The notes under the pieces were generated by a model. That model was not told the origin of the DNA and did no database searches. It worked only from the letters and a program-made list of their open reading frames with translations. Position numbers and translations under genes: made by a program. From Tubiluchus corallicola (lineage: Eukaryota > Priapulida > Priapulimorpha > Priapulimorphida > Tubiluchidae), in assembly GCA_030141605.1 (NCBI GenBank), contig JAQGDQ010000183.1, positions 238,241 through 302,240 on the forward strand: a stretch of 64,000 bases of DNA, read 5' to 3'. Within the stretch, counting starts at the first letter, position 1. Each line of letters opens with the position of its first letter. Shown in pieces: positions 1 through 10,655 of this stretch.

Positions 1-987
1 ATTGCAGGATATTGTTAGAAACAATGGCTTGCCATGAAAATACTGTTGCCTGATTCTATTGCTCGGTTGGCACAATAGACAACATTTAAAACAATAGCAA
101 ACCTACTTTGCGTCATTCTGATCGATCTGCAGAATTGACTACAAAAGTGGGTAAAAGTAATTATAAAATTATGAATTATTATTTAGTATTATTGACTTCA
201 CAATAATGATCCGTGAATAATATTTTCTACTGAAATTCGAATCATTGGCTGCACTTGGGATATTCTAAAACATGATTGTTCTATATACAGCACTATGCAA
301 ACCTAAACAAAGGAAGAAAAATGCAGAATTTTTTCTCTCCAAAATTATTATTGATGGAGCTGAGCAGTAGTTTCGTGTAGTTTTGGTTCTGCATAATAAT
401 TATGTTGTTAAACAGGTATGCTCAACTATAATCTCTTAATTGTTACCTGCTGTGTTATAAGGTCTAATTTATGTCAGATAATTAATATTTCGAAGTTAAT
501 CAAGACTGATGAAAATTTTACACCTACTTTACGCCTAATTGAAACTGTGTATTATTACATGAGCAACAGCTGAACTGACTTTTAGAAGGTTTGTACTTTC
601 TAGTCCAATAGTAATCTGCCTAGAAGACTGCTCAACGTATTTGTTATGACATCCACCACAACCATACATGTAAACGACACTAGACTGACTAATCTGAGAA
701 GATTTTGGATTCGCGTTTACCGGAAGGGATTAACAAATACACTGGGCACTCCAAACAGATGTTCTCTCGGATTAGAGAGCACCAAAGAGACGGTTGAGAG
801 TCAGTTACCACGTGGAAAATTCCAACTAGGCCTGCTGATGATAAATTTAAAATCGTGTGATTTTCATACGAATCCATTTGGATACAAGGACTGTACATAG
901 GTATATGTCGTGCGATTAAAAATTCTTCAAAGTCATAAATTATCATAAAATAAAGGTTAAATTATAAAGAATATTTACTATCATTTT
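1..987. other. no recognisable feature
   Basis: AT-rich sequence. Overlapping short open frames on both strands at 646-946 show no family motif, and I see no convincing splice sites around them. Nothing else is supported here. Confidence 0.4.
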
Positions 988-1030
988 GAGGGTGAGCATT
1001 ATCTGTCCAAAAGCGAATTCGAATCGAAAC
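988..1030 (+). mobile_element. truncated hAT-type MITE end
   Basis: The sequence begins GAGGGTGAGCATT and continues into CGAATTCGAATCGAA. It closely matches the left end of the complete element at 45,315-45,633. Only this terminal stretch remains; the rest is replaced by LINE-derived sequence. Confidence 0.5.
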
Positions 1031-1053
1031 AAATACAAATAAAAATATAGCAT

Positions 1054-1285
1054 TGGCTTGGGCATTCACCAAAACTACCCCGGGAATCTTTCTTCTTGCA
1101 GCATCACCCTGAAGCTCTTGAAAAGAAAAAAAAGCCGAGAGGAGGTCAGCTACTGACGTCTACAGAGATACTGCAAAAAGATTTAGCAAATACAGTGGCA
1201 GTGGCGGTGGACAGGAAGATTTAGCAAATACAGTGGCAGTGGCGGTGGACATGAATGAGTGGCATCAACAGGTAGAACCTAGATA
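1054..1285 (+). pseudogene. LINE ORF2 C-terminal remnant
   Basis: One frame reads WLGH, then a basic PRGGQLLTS segment, then QKDLANTVAVAVD. This layout (R/K-WLGH, a basic Gly-rich stretch, a short conserved tail ending near a Trp) is familiar from the C-termini of non-LTR retrotransposon ORF2 proteins. A 38-bp tandem duplication (units at 1178 and 1216) shifts the frame and creates a stop. Skipping one unit restores a frame ending MNEWHQQ. The AG at 1100 looks like a splice acceptor but lies inside the LINE-like frame, so I treat it as coincidence. The fragment runs into a GAT microsatellite, as LINE 3' ends often do. Confidence 0.45.

Positions 1286-1350
<65 letters not shown>
1286..1350 (+). 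repeat. (GAT)n microsatellite
   Basis: About 21 near-perfect GAT/ATG triplets directly after the LINE remnant. Confidence 0.95.
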
Positions 1351-1351
<1 letters not shown>

Positions 1352-1668
1352 ATGATGAGGCTATATCCCAGAAAATTGTTTATATAAAGTTATATTACTT
1401 AGCATTACGCTTTCCTGTTTGAAAGACTTTTGTAATTGGAAAGGAAAATTCTTATTATTTTAAAATGTTCGCGCCACCTGGTAAAACATTAGTGTCGGCC
1501 AATCACATCCCAGTGTGCACCACTAATTCATCTAAAACATGTTATTAATTTTATTGACAAGATAAGTGGTAATTTATGCTTTTGCTGTAGTGTGTGGTAC
1601 GAATGCTCTGATTGTTTTTTCAAACTTTATGCAATGTCACGCTTGTTTAAACGACTTATCTTTAAAAT

Positions 1669-1669
1669 G

Positions 1670-1745
<76 letters not shown>

Positions 1746-1976
1746 TGTTGGTTCTGTTATTGTTAATTTTGTTGTTTTATTAATGCTGCTGTTACCGTTG
1801 TTGCTATTGCTGTTGCCATTCTTGTTGTTGTTGCCGTTCAAGTCGCTATTGCTGTTATTGTTGTTGTGGTTGTTGTTGTTGTTGTTGTTCTGTCATCGTT
1901 GTCGTCATCTTCGTCATCATCATCGTCAGTGGCAAAATCATAATCATCACCGCCATCACCATTGTCACTGTTGCTG
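1669..1976 (+). repeat. (CAT)n microsatellite and TTG-rich tract
   Basis: A perfect CAT/TCA run to about 1745 is followed by an impure TTG/TGT-rich stretch and then more CATCAT. Apparent His-, Ser- and Leu-rich frames here are products of the triplet repeat. Confidence 0.9.
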
Positions 1977-2149
1977 ATGTGCCAATAGATAGAGATGAAT
2001 GATGGTGACAACAGTGACAGTCATGTTGCTGTTATGACGCTTATATTCATTCTACTTTGCATGCGACAGGGAGGTCACTTTTGTTCCATAGACCCAATGA
2101 TTTTACTACTTGAGGTTATGAATTTTAAATAATATGTTTATTTACTGCG

Positions 2150-2339
2150 TATTAATAATGTAATTATATTCCTATAAATTGTTTACTTGTATAGATGTGT
2201 TTGTGTGCAATGAATTTAATTTTTATTTTAATTATTAGATTTTAGTTAAGGCTATCTTAATTTCACAGATTTTGTGTATCGTATTGTATTTTTATATGGA
2301 CTTTCTTATTTGAAATAAAATTAGAATCAATCAATCAAC
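2150..2339 (+). mobile_element. probable LINE 3' end
   Basis: A T-rich untranslated-like stretch contains GAAATAAAAT and ends in the short tandem tail AATCAATCAATCAA. Short 3' microsatellite tails are typical of CR1-like non-LTR elements. No coding part remains. Confidence 0.35.
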
Positions 2340-2845
2340 AGTCATGACAAAAATGTTTGTGGTAGTAACGATGATAATGATGATTGCAATGATGTTGGCA
2401 GCGACGTTGATTACGGCACTTGTAGCAGCAGCGAGAGTGACAGTGATTACTACTGCATAAATGGTTATTGCTGGTACGGCACCCTGTGGCATAGTTTTGT
2501 GACACTTTAAACTTTTGATAACTACAATGATTTAAATTCAGTTCACATTTTATGTAAAATGCTTTTACTGTAGCGTGCTTGGCTAGTGGGAATAAATAAT
2601 AGGCCTGCTCACCTTTCAAATTTGGCAAAACTTGCAAAGCACAAATCATAGTAGCAGTTCTTAGTGGAATTCTGTTTTTAGTTTTGCTTAAAGTTTCTAA
2701 GTGTTTGTTTAAAGAGTGAATTGGAGGCATTTCAGATTTTGCTGAAAGAATTTTCAAATGTGAACACAGGGGTGAGATAATCATTCAATGCAATAAATGG
2801 CACACGTGAAATTTGCTTTGCTTATACAACAAAACAGACAATATG
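2340..2845. other. no recognisable feature
   Basis: A minus-strand open frame of 149 residues is His/Cys-rich because of CAT/GAT triplets near 2340-2440. It shows no family motif. Nothing else is visible. Confidence 0.3.
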
Positions 2846-3123
2846 TAGGGGCGTCTCTAGGTAGTTCGACGCCCTAGGAAAAGTACTTTTAGCGCCCCCT
2901 CCTCAGCGATCAACCCCTCCACCCCACGGTCCACCCCCACTCCCAATATTGATTTTCTTTGTATGATATTATAATAAATTACAGTGGTGCCGTGTATATA
3001 GTATATAATGTATTATAGTACATTAAGTGTAGTCAATTACCTATCTACAGCTTGTGTTGATTGAATTTGAAGTTGAATTTATGACGCCAGTACGTCTTGA
3101 GTGCTGTGTAAAATGGCGTAATC

Positions 3124-3183
3124 TTATAAAAAACTTGATAAAGAAAAACTAAAAAGTGTTTTTCTTTATCAAGTTTTTTATAA
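3124..3183. other. perfect 26-bp stem hairpin
   Basis: Bases 3124-3149 and 3158-3183 are exact reverse complements separated by an 8-base loop. The stem is AT-rich and contains CTTGATAAAG. It lies between GC-rich edges at about 2846 and 3375 that share CCTAGG-type motifs, so it may be the core of a degraded MITE. A small-RNA precursor is possible but unsupported. Confidence 0.6.
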
Positions 3184-3544
3184 AACTCGTACGTTTCGAC
3201 AGTAAAATAACGTAACTAGTTTGTTTCGTTTAATTAATGTTGTGCACTTACACATACAACGTGTTATTACTCAGGCTAAATTTCAAAATTAAAGAATTAC
3301 TTCCAAAATTTGGTGGCCCCAAAAAATTGACGCCAAGGCAATTGCCTAGTTTGCCAAATGGCAGACCTAGGCAATAAGGCGGTAAAAATTGGAGATAAAG
3401 TAATAAAAAAGTAGAAAAGGAAAAAGAAAAACTAAGCAAAGTATTTCTTAATTTGTTTTAAACTCTTTTCTTTTCTTGCTGTTTGATTAGACAATGTTGC
3501 TTTTTTGTCAATGTTATTACAAAATAAATACCATCACAATGCAT

Positions 3545-3865
3545 TTAAGACCCAGAAGTCTGATTCACGTTTTGCCTGTAGCAACGATTTCTCCAATCTT
3601 CGCTATAAGGCCACTTGTCCATATTCCGAGTGCAGCAATCTTTGTACACTTTTGCGCTCAATACATTCTTAAAATTCTTCATCTCCTCGGTACAAAGTTG
3701 GCAGCGTTTTATAGTTTTGAAACCTAAAAATGTCTTCTTGTTACAGTGACCAATGTCCAGCTCCATTAACTCTTTCACACGATTTGGTCCACACCCGCGA
3801 GTCATTAAGAACATAGCAAAGAGAACCATAGGAACGCTGACACCATAATTAATAGAAAGCGCCAT
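3545..3865 (-). CDS. candidate small secreted cysteine-rich protein
   Basis: The open frame encodes 106 residues starting MALSINYG. The ATG follows a TATTGCAG splice acceptor (AG ends at 3866) directly, so an intron would lie just before the start codon. A plausible upstream exon ends at 4025 in CTACAG before GTATTT. Residues 9-22 are hydrophobic (VSVPMVLFAMFLM), as in a signal peptide. The remainder has seven cysteines including CQLC (residues 55-58) and an adjacent CC pair (77-78), plus a dibasic KR at 53-54. This layout suggests an exported, disulfide-bonded peptide or prohormone. I do not recognise the family. Against it, there is no clear promoter, and the single short coding exon could be chance. 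Confidence 0.4.
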   Translation of the reverse strand: MALSINYGVSVPMVLFAMFLMTRGCGPNRVKELMELDIGHCNKKTFLGFKTIKRCQLCTEEMKNFKNVLSAKVYKDCCTRNMDKWPYSEDWRNRCYRQNVNQTSGS

Positions 3866-4024
3866 CTGCAATATACAAAGTGACATAACATGCTCAGCTA
3901 AGAAGTTTCTTTTTTGTTTTAACTTTCGTCTTTCGAAATGAAGTAGAAAGTAGAAGTAGTATCTCTTCAGAAAGCAGTAAATTGTGAGCGCCATATTTAG
4001 GCAAAAAAATCTTTGACAAAATAC

Positions 4025-4100
4025 CTGTAGATTTAAAAGCAGCAGTCAGATTGGGGTAACAACTCGAGCGCTTCAAGTTCAAGACTTGTCCTTTTTGGCG
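4025..4100 (-). other. possible 5' UTR exon of the small secreted protein
   Basis: A minus-strand segment ends in CTACAG followed by GTATTTTG, a reasonable donor. The intron to the acceptor at 3866 would be about 160 bp. The 5' boundary is not defined, and no TATA box stands out upstream. Confidence 0.25.
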
Positions 4101-5538
4101 TCTAAACTGAAAGTTACCATCATTTCATACTACAGTAGTTTTGACACGTGACTAACGCAACTAAAACTGCATGGTTGCTAAGATACGAAAGAATGGACAA
4201 CAAAAAGGGGTCTTTTTTCTCTGTAGGGATTTTTAATACGTTATAACACCCATCGTTGAATCCAACTATTCCCAGCCCTACCCTCGACTCATTCCCTAGC
4301 TACAGAGATAAGAGGTATGTTTTCGCCCCCCCCCCCCAACCACCGTGTCCCCTGTTAGCACCGATTCGAAAAATAAACCATCAATAAGATGGCCCGAGAT
4401 CAAGGCCTTTCGTATAATATATAGATCGTCGAATATGGAGCCATTATATAGATATGTGATTGAATTTGAAGTTGAATCTGATGTTGAATTAGAGAACATC
4501 TGAAACTATTTCTTGGAAGAAACGAGATATTTGAGTCGGATGTGACTCGTTGGGCAAGTTTTTTATTTTGCAAATTCTAGATGATATAGTGGTATGTTAT
4601 TTTGTAATCACATAACGAACAGTGTGGTGTGTAAGCTAAACCTCATAAAGACATTACAAATAGTTATATTTGACGTACAATAAAATGTCATGTTAATATG
4701 CCTTTTCACAGTTTTCTTGTGCGCACGCACAGTTTCTTAAGGTCAAAGGTTAAGTGTACCACGGCAACGCGTCTTAATTACAGCCATCACATGTGGGTAA
4801 AGCAAAGCTGTCTGCCACGTCAGTTCAGTATCTTCAGTTGTTCTACGTGGAGCTTCTTAATTATGCCACAGTCTGTGCACAGAGTGATTTACTAGTGGGA
4901 TCTTGCTTGGGAACACGAAAAAATGTACTAGGCAAGGTTCTATAGCTAGCATTCGTCCCTTTTCTTAATTACTTTTACAATTGTTTGGGATGTGAGGCAT
5001 TGTCAAGTGTACACAGATGCGTTGTCTGGTACACTTAATGTCACTTATGACTTATAGTACACTTAAGATCACTTATGACTTTTTTCAAGATCATCATTAA
5101 TCGCTGGAACTGTGAAAAGGCTTATTAATGTGTGCAACTTCCAAGTGTTAATAATCACTGGCTTTGCAAAGAATTCTGTGTATTGCTTGTCTATTTCATA
5201 TAGTGTTCTGTTTACACTGCTTACAGTAAAGAGACGAATAAGCAATACATGCTGATTACATGTACAAGTTGTCTCTTCTGTCACATACTTCAACTTCTTT
5301 AAATGTCAAAAGATTTTTCTAAATCGTTTCTTTGGTGAAGAAGCGCTGTATTAGGAGAAGCGATACTGCGTGAAATCCAATTTATAGTATTCTTAAACGC
5401 AATTACAATTGTTAAAAAATCTTAAGTCCATCTAAAATTTAGAGTGGTTATCTAAATTAATAACGCTGTGCATTTAACTAATTTAAAAGTGTTTGTAGTA
5501 AAGCAGTTTTAAACAGTGATTCTGACGATTTAAACAAA
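4101..5538. other. no recognisable feature
   Basis: Non-coding sequence with a poly-C run near 4327-4338. Short open frames occur on both strands without family motifs. I could not define any element ends. Confidence 0.3.
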
Positions 5539-5539
5539 A

Positions 5540-5828
5540 TTAGCATTGACTAAAATTATTGTACAATGGTGCTCTAGAATTTTGTAATCTTGCCTTTCCA
5601 TAGCCTGGTCTTGATTTTGATAATAAAAGTTGTCGTCTTTCCAATTCTCTCGTGTTATGTTGCATGATTTTGCTATTATACCATTGTTTTAATTTAGCTG
5701 TCACTGTATCACATGTTACAATCCGGGGTAACAAAAAGGCTTTTCTAAAATCTATATATTTCTTGATAGGAATTATCTTGGCTTGTTTTAATCTTTCTTC
5801 GACATTGTTTATCGTCTCACTCAGAATT
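5540..5828 (-). CDS. unrecognised open frame, possible exon or fragment
   Basis: A minus-strand frame of about 95 codons stays open from just inside 5828 to a stop at 5540. It is charged and non-repetitive, with segments such as NNVEERLKQAKIIPIKKYI, KLKQWYNSKIMQHNTRELE and SKSRPGYGKARLQNS. This composition looks more like protein than chance AT-rich sequence. A stop precedes the frame, there is no initial Met until LLPRIV, and the upstream AG candidates are weak. It could be a terminal exon or a gene or transposon fragment. Function unknown. Confidence 0.25.
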
Positions 5829-6023
5829 ATTTAACCATTTGCTCTGTAAATTACAATTTTTTAAATTATTTTTGTTGCCCCATATTGCACAACAGTTGGG
5901 GTAGTACAATGGCGTTATACTGCAGTACTGTTACTGCTGTACTTAGACAGGGCCTGGTACTTTTTAATATACCTACTGTGGTGGAGATCGCTGGCATCTA
6001 TTAGAATTAGATAGAACATTGTA

Positions 6024-6089
6024 GAATGTTCCATTAGAATAATCGTCTTACCTTGTAGAATGTTCTAGAAAGAAACGTCTAGAATGTTC
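6024..6089 (+). promoter_or_regulatory. cluster of heat-shock elements in the solo LTR
   Basis: GAATGTTC occurs at 6024-6031 and 6082-6089. A three-unit element GAAtgTTCtaGAA spans 6058-6070. These match the HSF consensus of alternating GAA/TTC units with 2-base spacers. The last ends about 11 bases before the TATA box. Confidence 0.75.
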
Positions 6090-6099
6090 CCTGGCACCC

Positions 6100-6108
6100 T
6101 ATATAAGG
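6100..6108 (+). promoter_or_regulatory. TATA box of the solo LTR
   Basis: TATATAAGG lies 11 bases downstream of the last heat-shock element. A GC-richer stretch follows where transcription would start. Confidence 0.7.
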
Positions 6109-6716
6109 CGAAGCAGGCCGCTGACACGGGAGCACGCAGATCTCGCACGGACGTATACTTACACATTCTCTTGTATACTTGTATTTTCAGATATACTCAA
6201 ACGTTTTCCAGATTTTCACGTTTAGTGTAATCATTTCGCGTTCCTTCATACTTTTGTGTTGTAGAATTCTCGCTTAATAACCTAGTTTAATTTGACGAAG
6301 TGTTTTCTGGTTTTCTCTACGAGCCTTCCGAGAAAAACAAAACACAACACCTACTTTTTGTACGATTTAGCATCTTATAGTTTCGAAATGTGACTATTTC
6401 AAGTAAATTGCTGATCTATGACAACTAATGTTTCTCCTGTTTCACTTGTTTTAAAACAGAATCGTTATGTTAAAATTAGTTTTTGTGGCACGTGCCTGCA
6501 TTTGGGCAGCTACATACTAACACAGTTTTTGTTTTACCCCATTTATTTTGCAGCCAACTGTAAAATTTTATTAGTATCGACATGCAGTTTTCTTTTTCTT
6601 TCATTAAGATTTTTGTCTCCAATTGTATGCATTACCGTCAGCTGTAAACATTGCCATTTAGCAGTAATTGACATTTTTAGACAAATCATTAATATAGAAC
6701 AAAATGACAACGGACC

Positions 6717-6880
6717 TAATATACTATATATCTATCGTAAACAACAATATATTGTATATCTACCACAAACAACAATATATTGTATATCTACCACAAACAA
6801 CAATATATTGTATATCTACCACAAACAACAATATATTGTATATCTACCATAAACAACAATGTATTGTATATCTACTATCA
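6717..6880 (+). repeat. 28-bp tandem repeat
   Basis: About five to six copies of a 28-bp unit containing CCACAAACAACAATATATTG. Frames across it (YIYHKQQ-like) are repeat artefacts. Confidence 0.9.
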
Positions 6881-6939
6881 AACACTTCATAAAGTTCGTA
6901 AAGTTTGTCTAAATTTTCATCAATTTTGCTATGTTACAG

Positions 6940-7155
6940 ATTTCTTGGTATGTGGTGCACCCTGGTTTGAACATGAACAACGAACCACAACAACAGAATG
7001 ATATTGCTCTTGTGCGAATGAACGAACGTGTTGAATTTACAAATGATATTCAGCCTGCCACATTGCCTGCTTGTAACAACTATACTTACATCAATAAAGA
7101 TGTAATTGTCATCTTGGGGTCAAATTGGATGGGGTATACAAAACGCTTAACATAG
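6940..7155 (+). CDS. orphan trypsin-like serine protease exon (S1 family)
   Basis: A good acceptor (TTTGCTATGTTACAG) ends at 6939. The exon then encodes HPGLN, followed by NDIALVRMNERVEFTNDIQP and ATLPA. In S1 proteases this is the segment holding the catalytic Asp (N-D-I-A-L) and the strand leading to the conserved cysteine. The usual C-x-V-x-G-W-G motif is altered here to a stretch reading VIVILGSNWMG. A donor-like GGTATAC occurs near 7131; otherwise the frame stops at 7155. I find no partner exons with the catalytic His, or with Ser and its GDSGGP context, nearby. It is therefore either one exon of a widely spaced gene or a pseudogene fragment. Confidence 0.6.
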   Translation: MSWYVVHPGLNMNNEPQQQNDIALVRMNERVEFTNDIQPATLPACNNYTYINKDVIVILGSNWMGYTKRLT

Positions 7156-7588
7156 TAATAGTTTTCTTCTTCTTCTTCTTCCGTTGCTCTAAAAATATTT
7201 TGTAGACACAGAGCTCCTATCTTGCATTAGAGCACACCAGTGTTTCTTGGCTGCAGCTAAAATGTTCAACTGCTTCGCTGATATTGTTAAGTTTGGTTTC
7301 AGCTCTTGTAAATCTTTATTAATTCTTCATATTCAAGTTGATTTTGGTTTGCCTGACGGTCGCTTAGCAGGTTTCAGTGTCTCGTTTATTGCTAATCTTA
7401 CTGGTGTTGTTTTTGGCATCTCATTCTCATTAATGTCCTTCCCATTTTAGCCTTTCGATTTCAATTTTAGTGCTCTAAAGTTCATATGAATGTACAATTG
7501 TACATACATTACCCAATCGCATGCTTACATATACATAATAATATATAACAGACATACATGCTACACATACATACATATGAACACGTAA
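7156..7588. other. no recognisable feature
   Basis: A short TTC run at about 7163-7182 and a CATACATA-rich stretch at 7500-7580. No coding or element ends identified. Confidence 0.35.
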
Positions 7589-9449
7589 GTAGTAGAGATG
7601 TTTTGCCTCTGGCCGATATGCCACGCCCCCTTTGGATCTGCCCGGGGGGGGGGGGGAAACACCCCTAAAAAAGTGCGAAAATCCGGAAACACCCCTAAAA
7701 AAGTGAAGTGGCTCTATTGTCGTGCTAGTTAAGTGACCAATTTAAGGATTAGGAGTGACGGTTGGTCGACGGGCCACGCCCCCCTCGACTGCCGGGGGTG
7801 GGAACAAAAATCACCCCCCTAAAAAAGTGAAGTGGGTCTATTGTTGCGCTAGTTAAGTGCTCGATTTAAGGATTAGGAGTGACGGTTGGGACTCGCGCAC
7901 GTTTTGGGGGGGGGGGGGGTGCGCCCGGCGAGAACACCCCCCCCTCCGCGGTAAATGCAGTCGTCCGTTCGACACGCGCTCGCTGCGCACTTTGCTTGCT
8001 CCACCCTAATTGTGGCTAATCCGGTAATCGACTCTCGCCGCCTAGCTGGCCGCTAGCTAGATAATGGGCTAAAAGATTTCTCTACCCACGTGCAGCAGTG
8101 CACAGTCTCGTCGTCGTTAAATGGTTAGGATGTTCTTTTATGCGAGTCTAAATTGCCTTGCAATTTTTAAAAATTTTACCCCACCCTCATCCGGGTTAGA
8201 ATGTTCTTTTATGCGCGTCTAAGTTGCGATACAATTTTTAAAAATTTTATCCTACCTTTATCCGAGATGGATGGATGCCGTCACCGAAAAAGCCTTCTTC
8301 GCTCCATCCAATGCGGTCGCATCGTGCAACATACAGTCTACTCACACGCGCACACACCGCCGAGCACGATTGTTAGCACGGGCCGACCATTAGCACGAGC
8401 GTCACCACGCGTCACCGAGCATGATTAATTTCTGAGTCGTCGCCGAAAAGCCTCCTTCGCTTCATCCAATGTGGTCGCATCGTGCAACATACAGTCTACT
8501 CACACGCGCACACACCGCCGAGCACGATTGTTAGCACGGACTGACCATTATCACGTGTAACATACAGTCTACTCACACCTCGCCGAACATGATTAATTTC
8601 TGGGTTTCTTTATTTTTTGTCAACTGTATCCAACGATGATGATGATGATGACGCGGTATTACCTAAAGCAGAGCCTGATCTTTGATCGTCATCCACTTTT
8701 TTATCCGTCAGAACAATAATAACTAACGTTAGTTAAAATTATCTTTTCATTTTGATATATCAATGTGTCAATCTGATTTTCTTAAGTAATTGTCAAACCC
8801 TTCGTTTCTCAGCAGTAAAAGTTAAAACAAAACCAAAACCAATGGCTAAATATGTCAAGCAAAATATTTTTCCTAGCTGAGTAGATAATCACAGCGTGCT
8901 GAATGTTTTCTTAATTATACAATTTCCAACTCACCACGAGTACCACTGATTCGCTTCACGTAAAAGTGACAGACCATGTCTGACAACATTCTTGCCACGC
9001 GGCGGTCTCACTTCTTAACATGATCACGTGACGAAAATTCAACCTTCGATTCTCAATACGATTTTAACACCGATGCGCGCCGTTGCGTAACGACGCGTAT
9101 AGCTGCTGCCACGCGACCCCATGCAACGATTATTATTAAATTTTCGACATTCTGAATCCTTCCCGCCTGTCTGATTGCATTAGCAACTGAGCGAATAAAG
9201 TTCTTGCATTAGTTTAATATCATTTCGCACTGTTGAATTTGGAGTTGTCTGTCTGCGTGTCTGCCTCTGTTAATTCCTCATTGAAGAGCTCGCACACCTG
9301 CGGAAAGTAACGTGTGACACTCAGTTTGCCTCGAAAGTCACTGTTGTTGCGCTGCTGATAAATACTTGAGTTTCATGTGGAAATTATTATCCATAAAAAT
9401 GAAAAATAATTGTATTATATTATACTATTGCTTTCACGCTGTCTGAATT
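7589..9449 (+). repeat. left arm of a large inverted repeat
   Basis: This segment is repeated in reverse complement at 11,327-13,175 with only scattered differences. It contains a GC- and CpG-rich outer part with poly-G runs, two tandem copies of a block reading GATTTAAGGATTAGGAGTGACGG, a middle part rich in CACACGCGCACACACCGCC, and an AT-rich inner part ending near GCTTTCACGCTGTCTGAAT. A short open frame starting MDGCRHRKS appears in both arms but resembles no known family. Confidence 0.85.
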
Positions 9450-9494
9450 ATTAGCTGAACCGTCCAACGCGCCGAGAAATTTAAAGATAATACA

Positions 9495-9560
9495 ATAGAT
9501 ATAAACGAAGCCGATAACGAGGCATTCTATCAAACACGGGTTAGTAAAACGAAAATCCGT
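9495..9560 (+). pseudogene. intermediate-filament rod fragment
   Basis: The frame reads NEADNEAFYQTRVSKT, matching the intermediate-filament coil segment that normally follows the R-x-x-Y-E motif and contains E-x-W/F-Y-x-x-K/R-V. The same sequence occurs on the minus strand at about 13,384-13,440, fused there to the preceding coil segment. Confidence 0.5.
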
Positions 9561-10655
9561 TTACTTACTCAGTTTCTGCGCCTATCTGTGTTTTCTGGCA
9601 TTAAGCAAAAATTTACTTATACTCGTCTCTCCCCGAAAATGGTTTTGAACTTGCAGTTCACTTTTGTAGAACAAATCACACAAAATAAACTGAGAATTAG
9701 CCACTTCTATTTCAGTGTGTCCTGAAACTGCAAGAATAAAATTACTGAATAGGCTAGGCATAGATGCTCTGTGCCTTCCGCCGATTTCCGGGGTGGGGAT
9801 TTCCCCGGGGGGGGGGAACAATTTAGGTGCGTGAAAATCCGAAACACCCCTTAAAAAAAAAGCGAAGTGGTTTGTTGGCGTCAAAGCAGTCCCGGGGCGA
9901 CCACCCCGGGGGGCGACGGCGACGGCCCAATAATCGACGTCACATGCTCCCGATCGCCAAAGTGGAATCAAAATCACCCCCTAAAAAAAGTGAAGTGGGT
10001 CTATTGTTGCGCTAGTTAAGTGCTCGATTTAAGGATTAGGAGTGACGGTTGGGACTCGCGCACGTTTTGGGGGGGGTGCGCCCGGCGAGAACACCCCCCT
10101 CCGCGGTAAATGCAGTCGTCCGTTCGACGCGTGCTCGCGCACTTTGCTCCACTCTGATTGTGGCTAATCAGGTAATCGACTCTCGCCGTCTTGTAAATTT
10201 GGCTGAGCTAGATAATGGGCTAAAGATTTTCTACGGTGCGGCAGTCAGTCGTCGTCGTTGAATGGTTTTAGGGTAATTTTTTTATGAGTCTAAATAGCCT
10301 TTGCAATTTTTAAAATTTTACCCACTCCTTCATCGGGTTAGAATGTTCTTTTATGCGCGTCTAAGTTGCGATACAATTTTTAAAAATTTTGTCTACTTTA
10401 TCTGAGATGGATGGTGCCGTCACCGAAAAAGCCTTCTTCGCTCCATCAATGCGGTCGCATTGTGCATATGCAGTCTACTCACGTGCGCACACCGCCGAGC
10501 ACATTGTTAGCGGGCCGACCATTAGCACGTGCGTCACCACGCGTCGCCGAGCATGATTAATTTCTGAGTCGTCGCCGAAAAGCCTCCTTCGCTTCATCCA
10601 ATGTGGTCGCATCGTGCAACATACAGTCTACTCACACGCGCACACACCGCCGACC
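9495..10655 (+). repeat. third copy of the inverted-repeat unit, in the spacer
   Basis: This copy has the same orientation as the left arm. It starts with the segment that flanks the right arm at 13,176-13,440, passes through the G-rich and GATTAGGAGTGACGG blocks, and stops at about 10,655 within the CACACACCGCCGA part. It has many small deletions relative to the arms and is therefore likely the most decayed copy. Confidence 0.75.

Larger units (their letters stand above)
5972..6354 (+). mobile_element. solo LTR with 5-bp target duplication
   Basis: The LTR occupies 5977-6349, begins TGTGGTGGAG and ends ACACAACA, giving canonical TG...CA ends. It is flanked by identical CCTAC at 5972-5976 and 6350-6354. 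A 373-bp unit with TG/CA ends, a 5-bp duplication and an internal TATA promoter, without adjacent gag-pol, is best explained as a solo LTR left by recombination. It is unrelated in sequence to the LTRs at 19.6 and 29.4 kb. A 5-bp duplication fits Ty3/gypsy-type integration. Confidence 0.85.

Noticed and set aside
1101-1271. Host exon between TTCTTGCAG and CAG/GTAGAA
   Set aside because: The reading frame continues upstream into WLGH, a LINE motif, so the splice-like signals are coincidental.
1566-1977. His-, Ser- and Leu-rich open frames
   Set aside because: They are translations of the CAT/TTG microsatellite.
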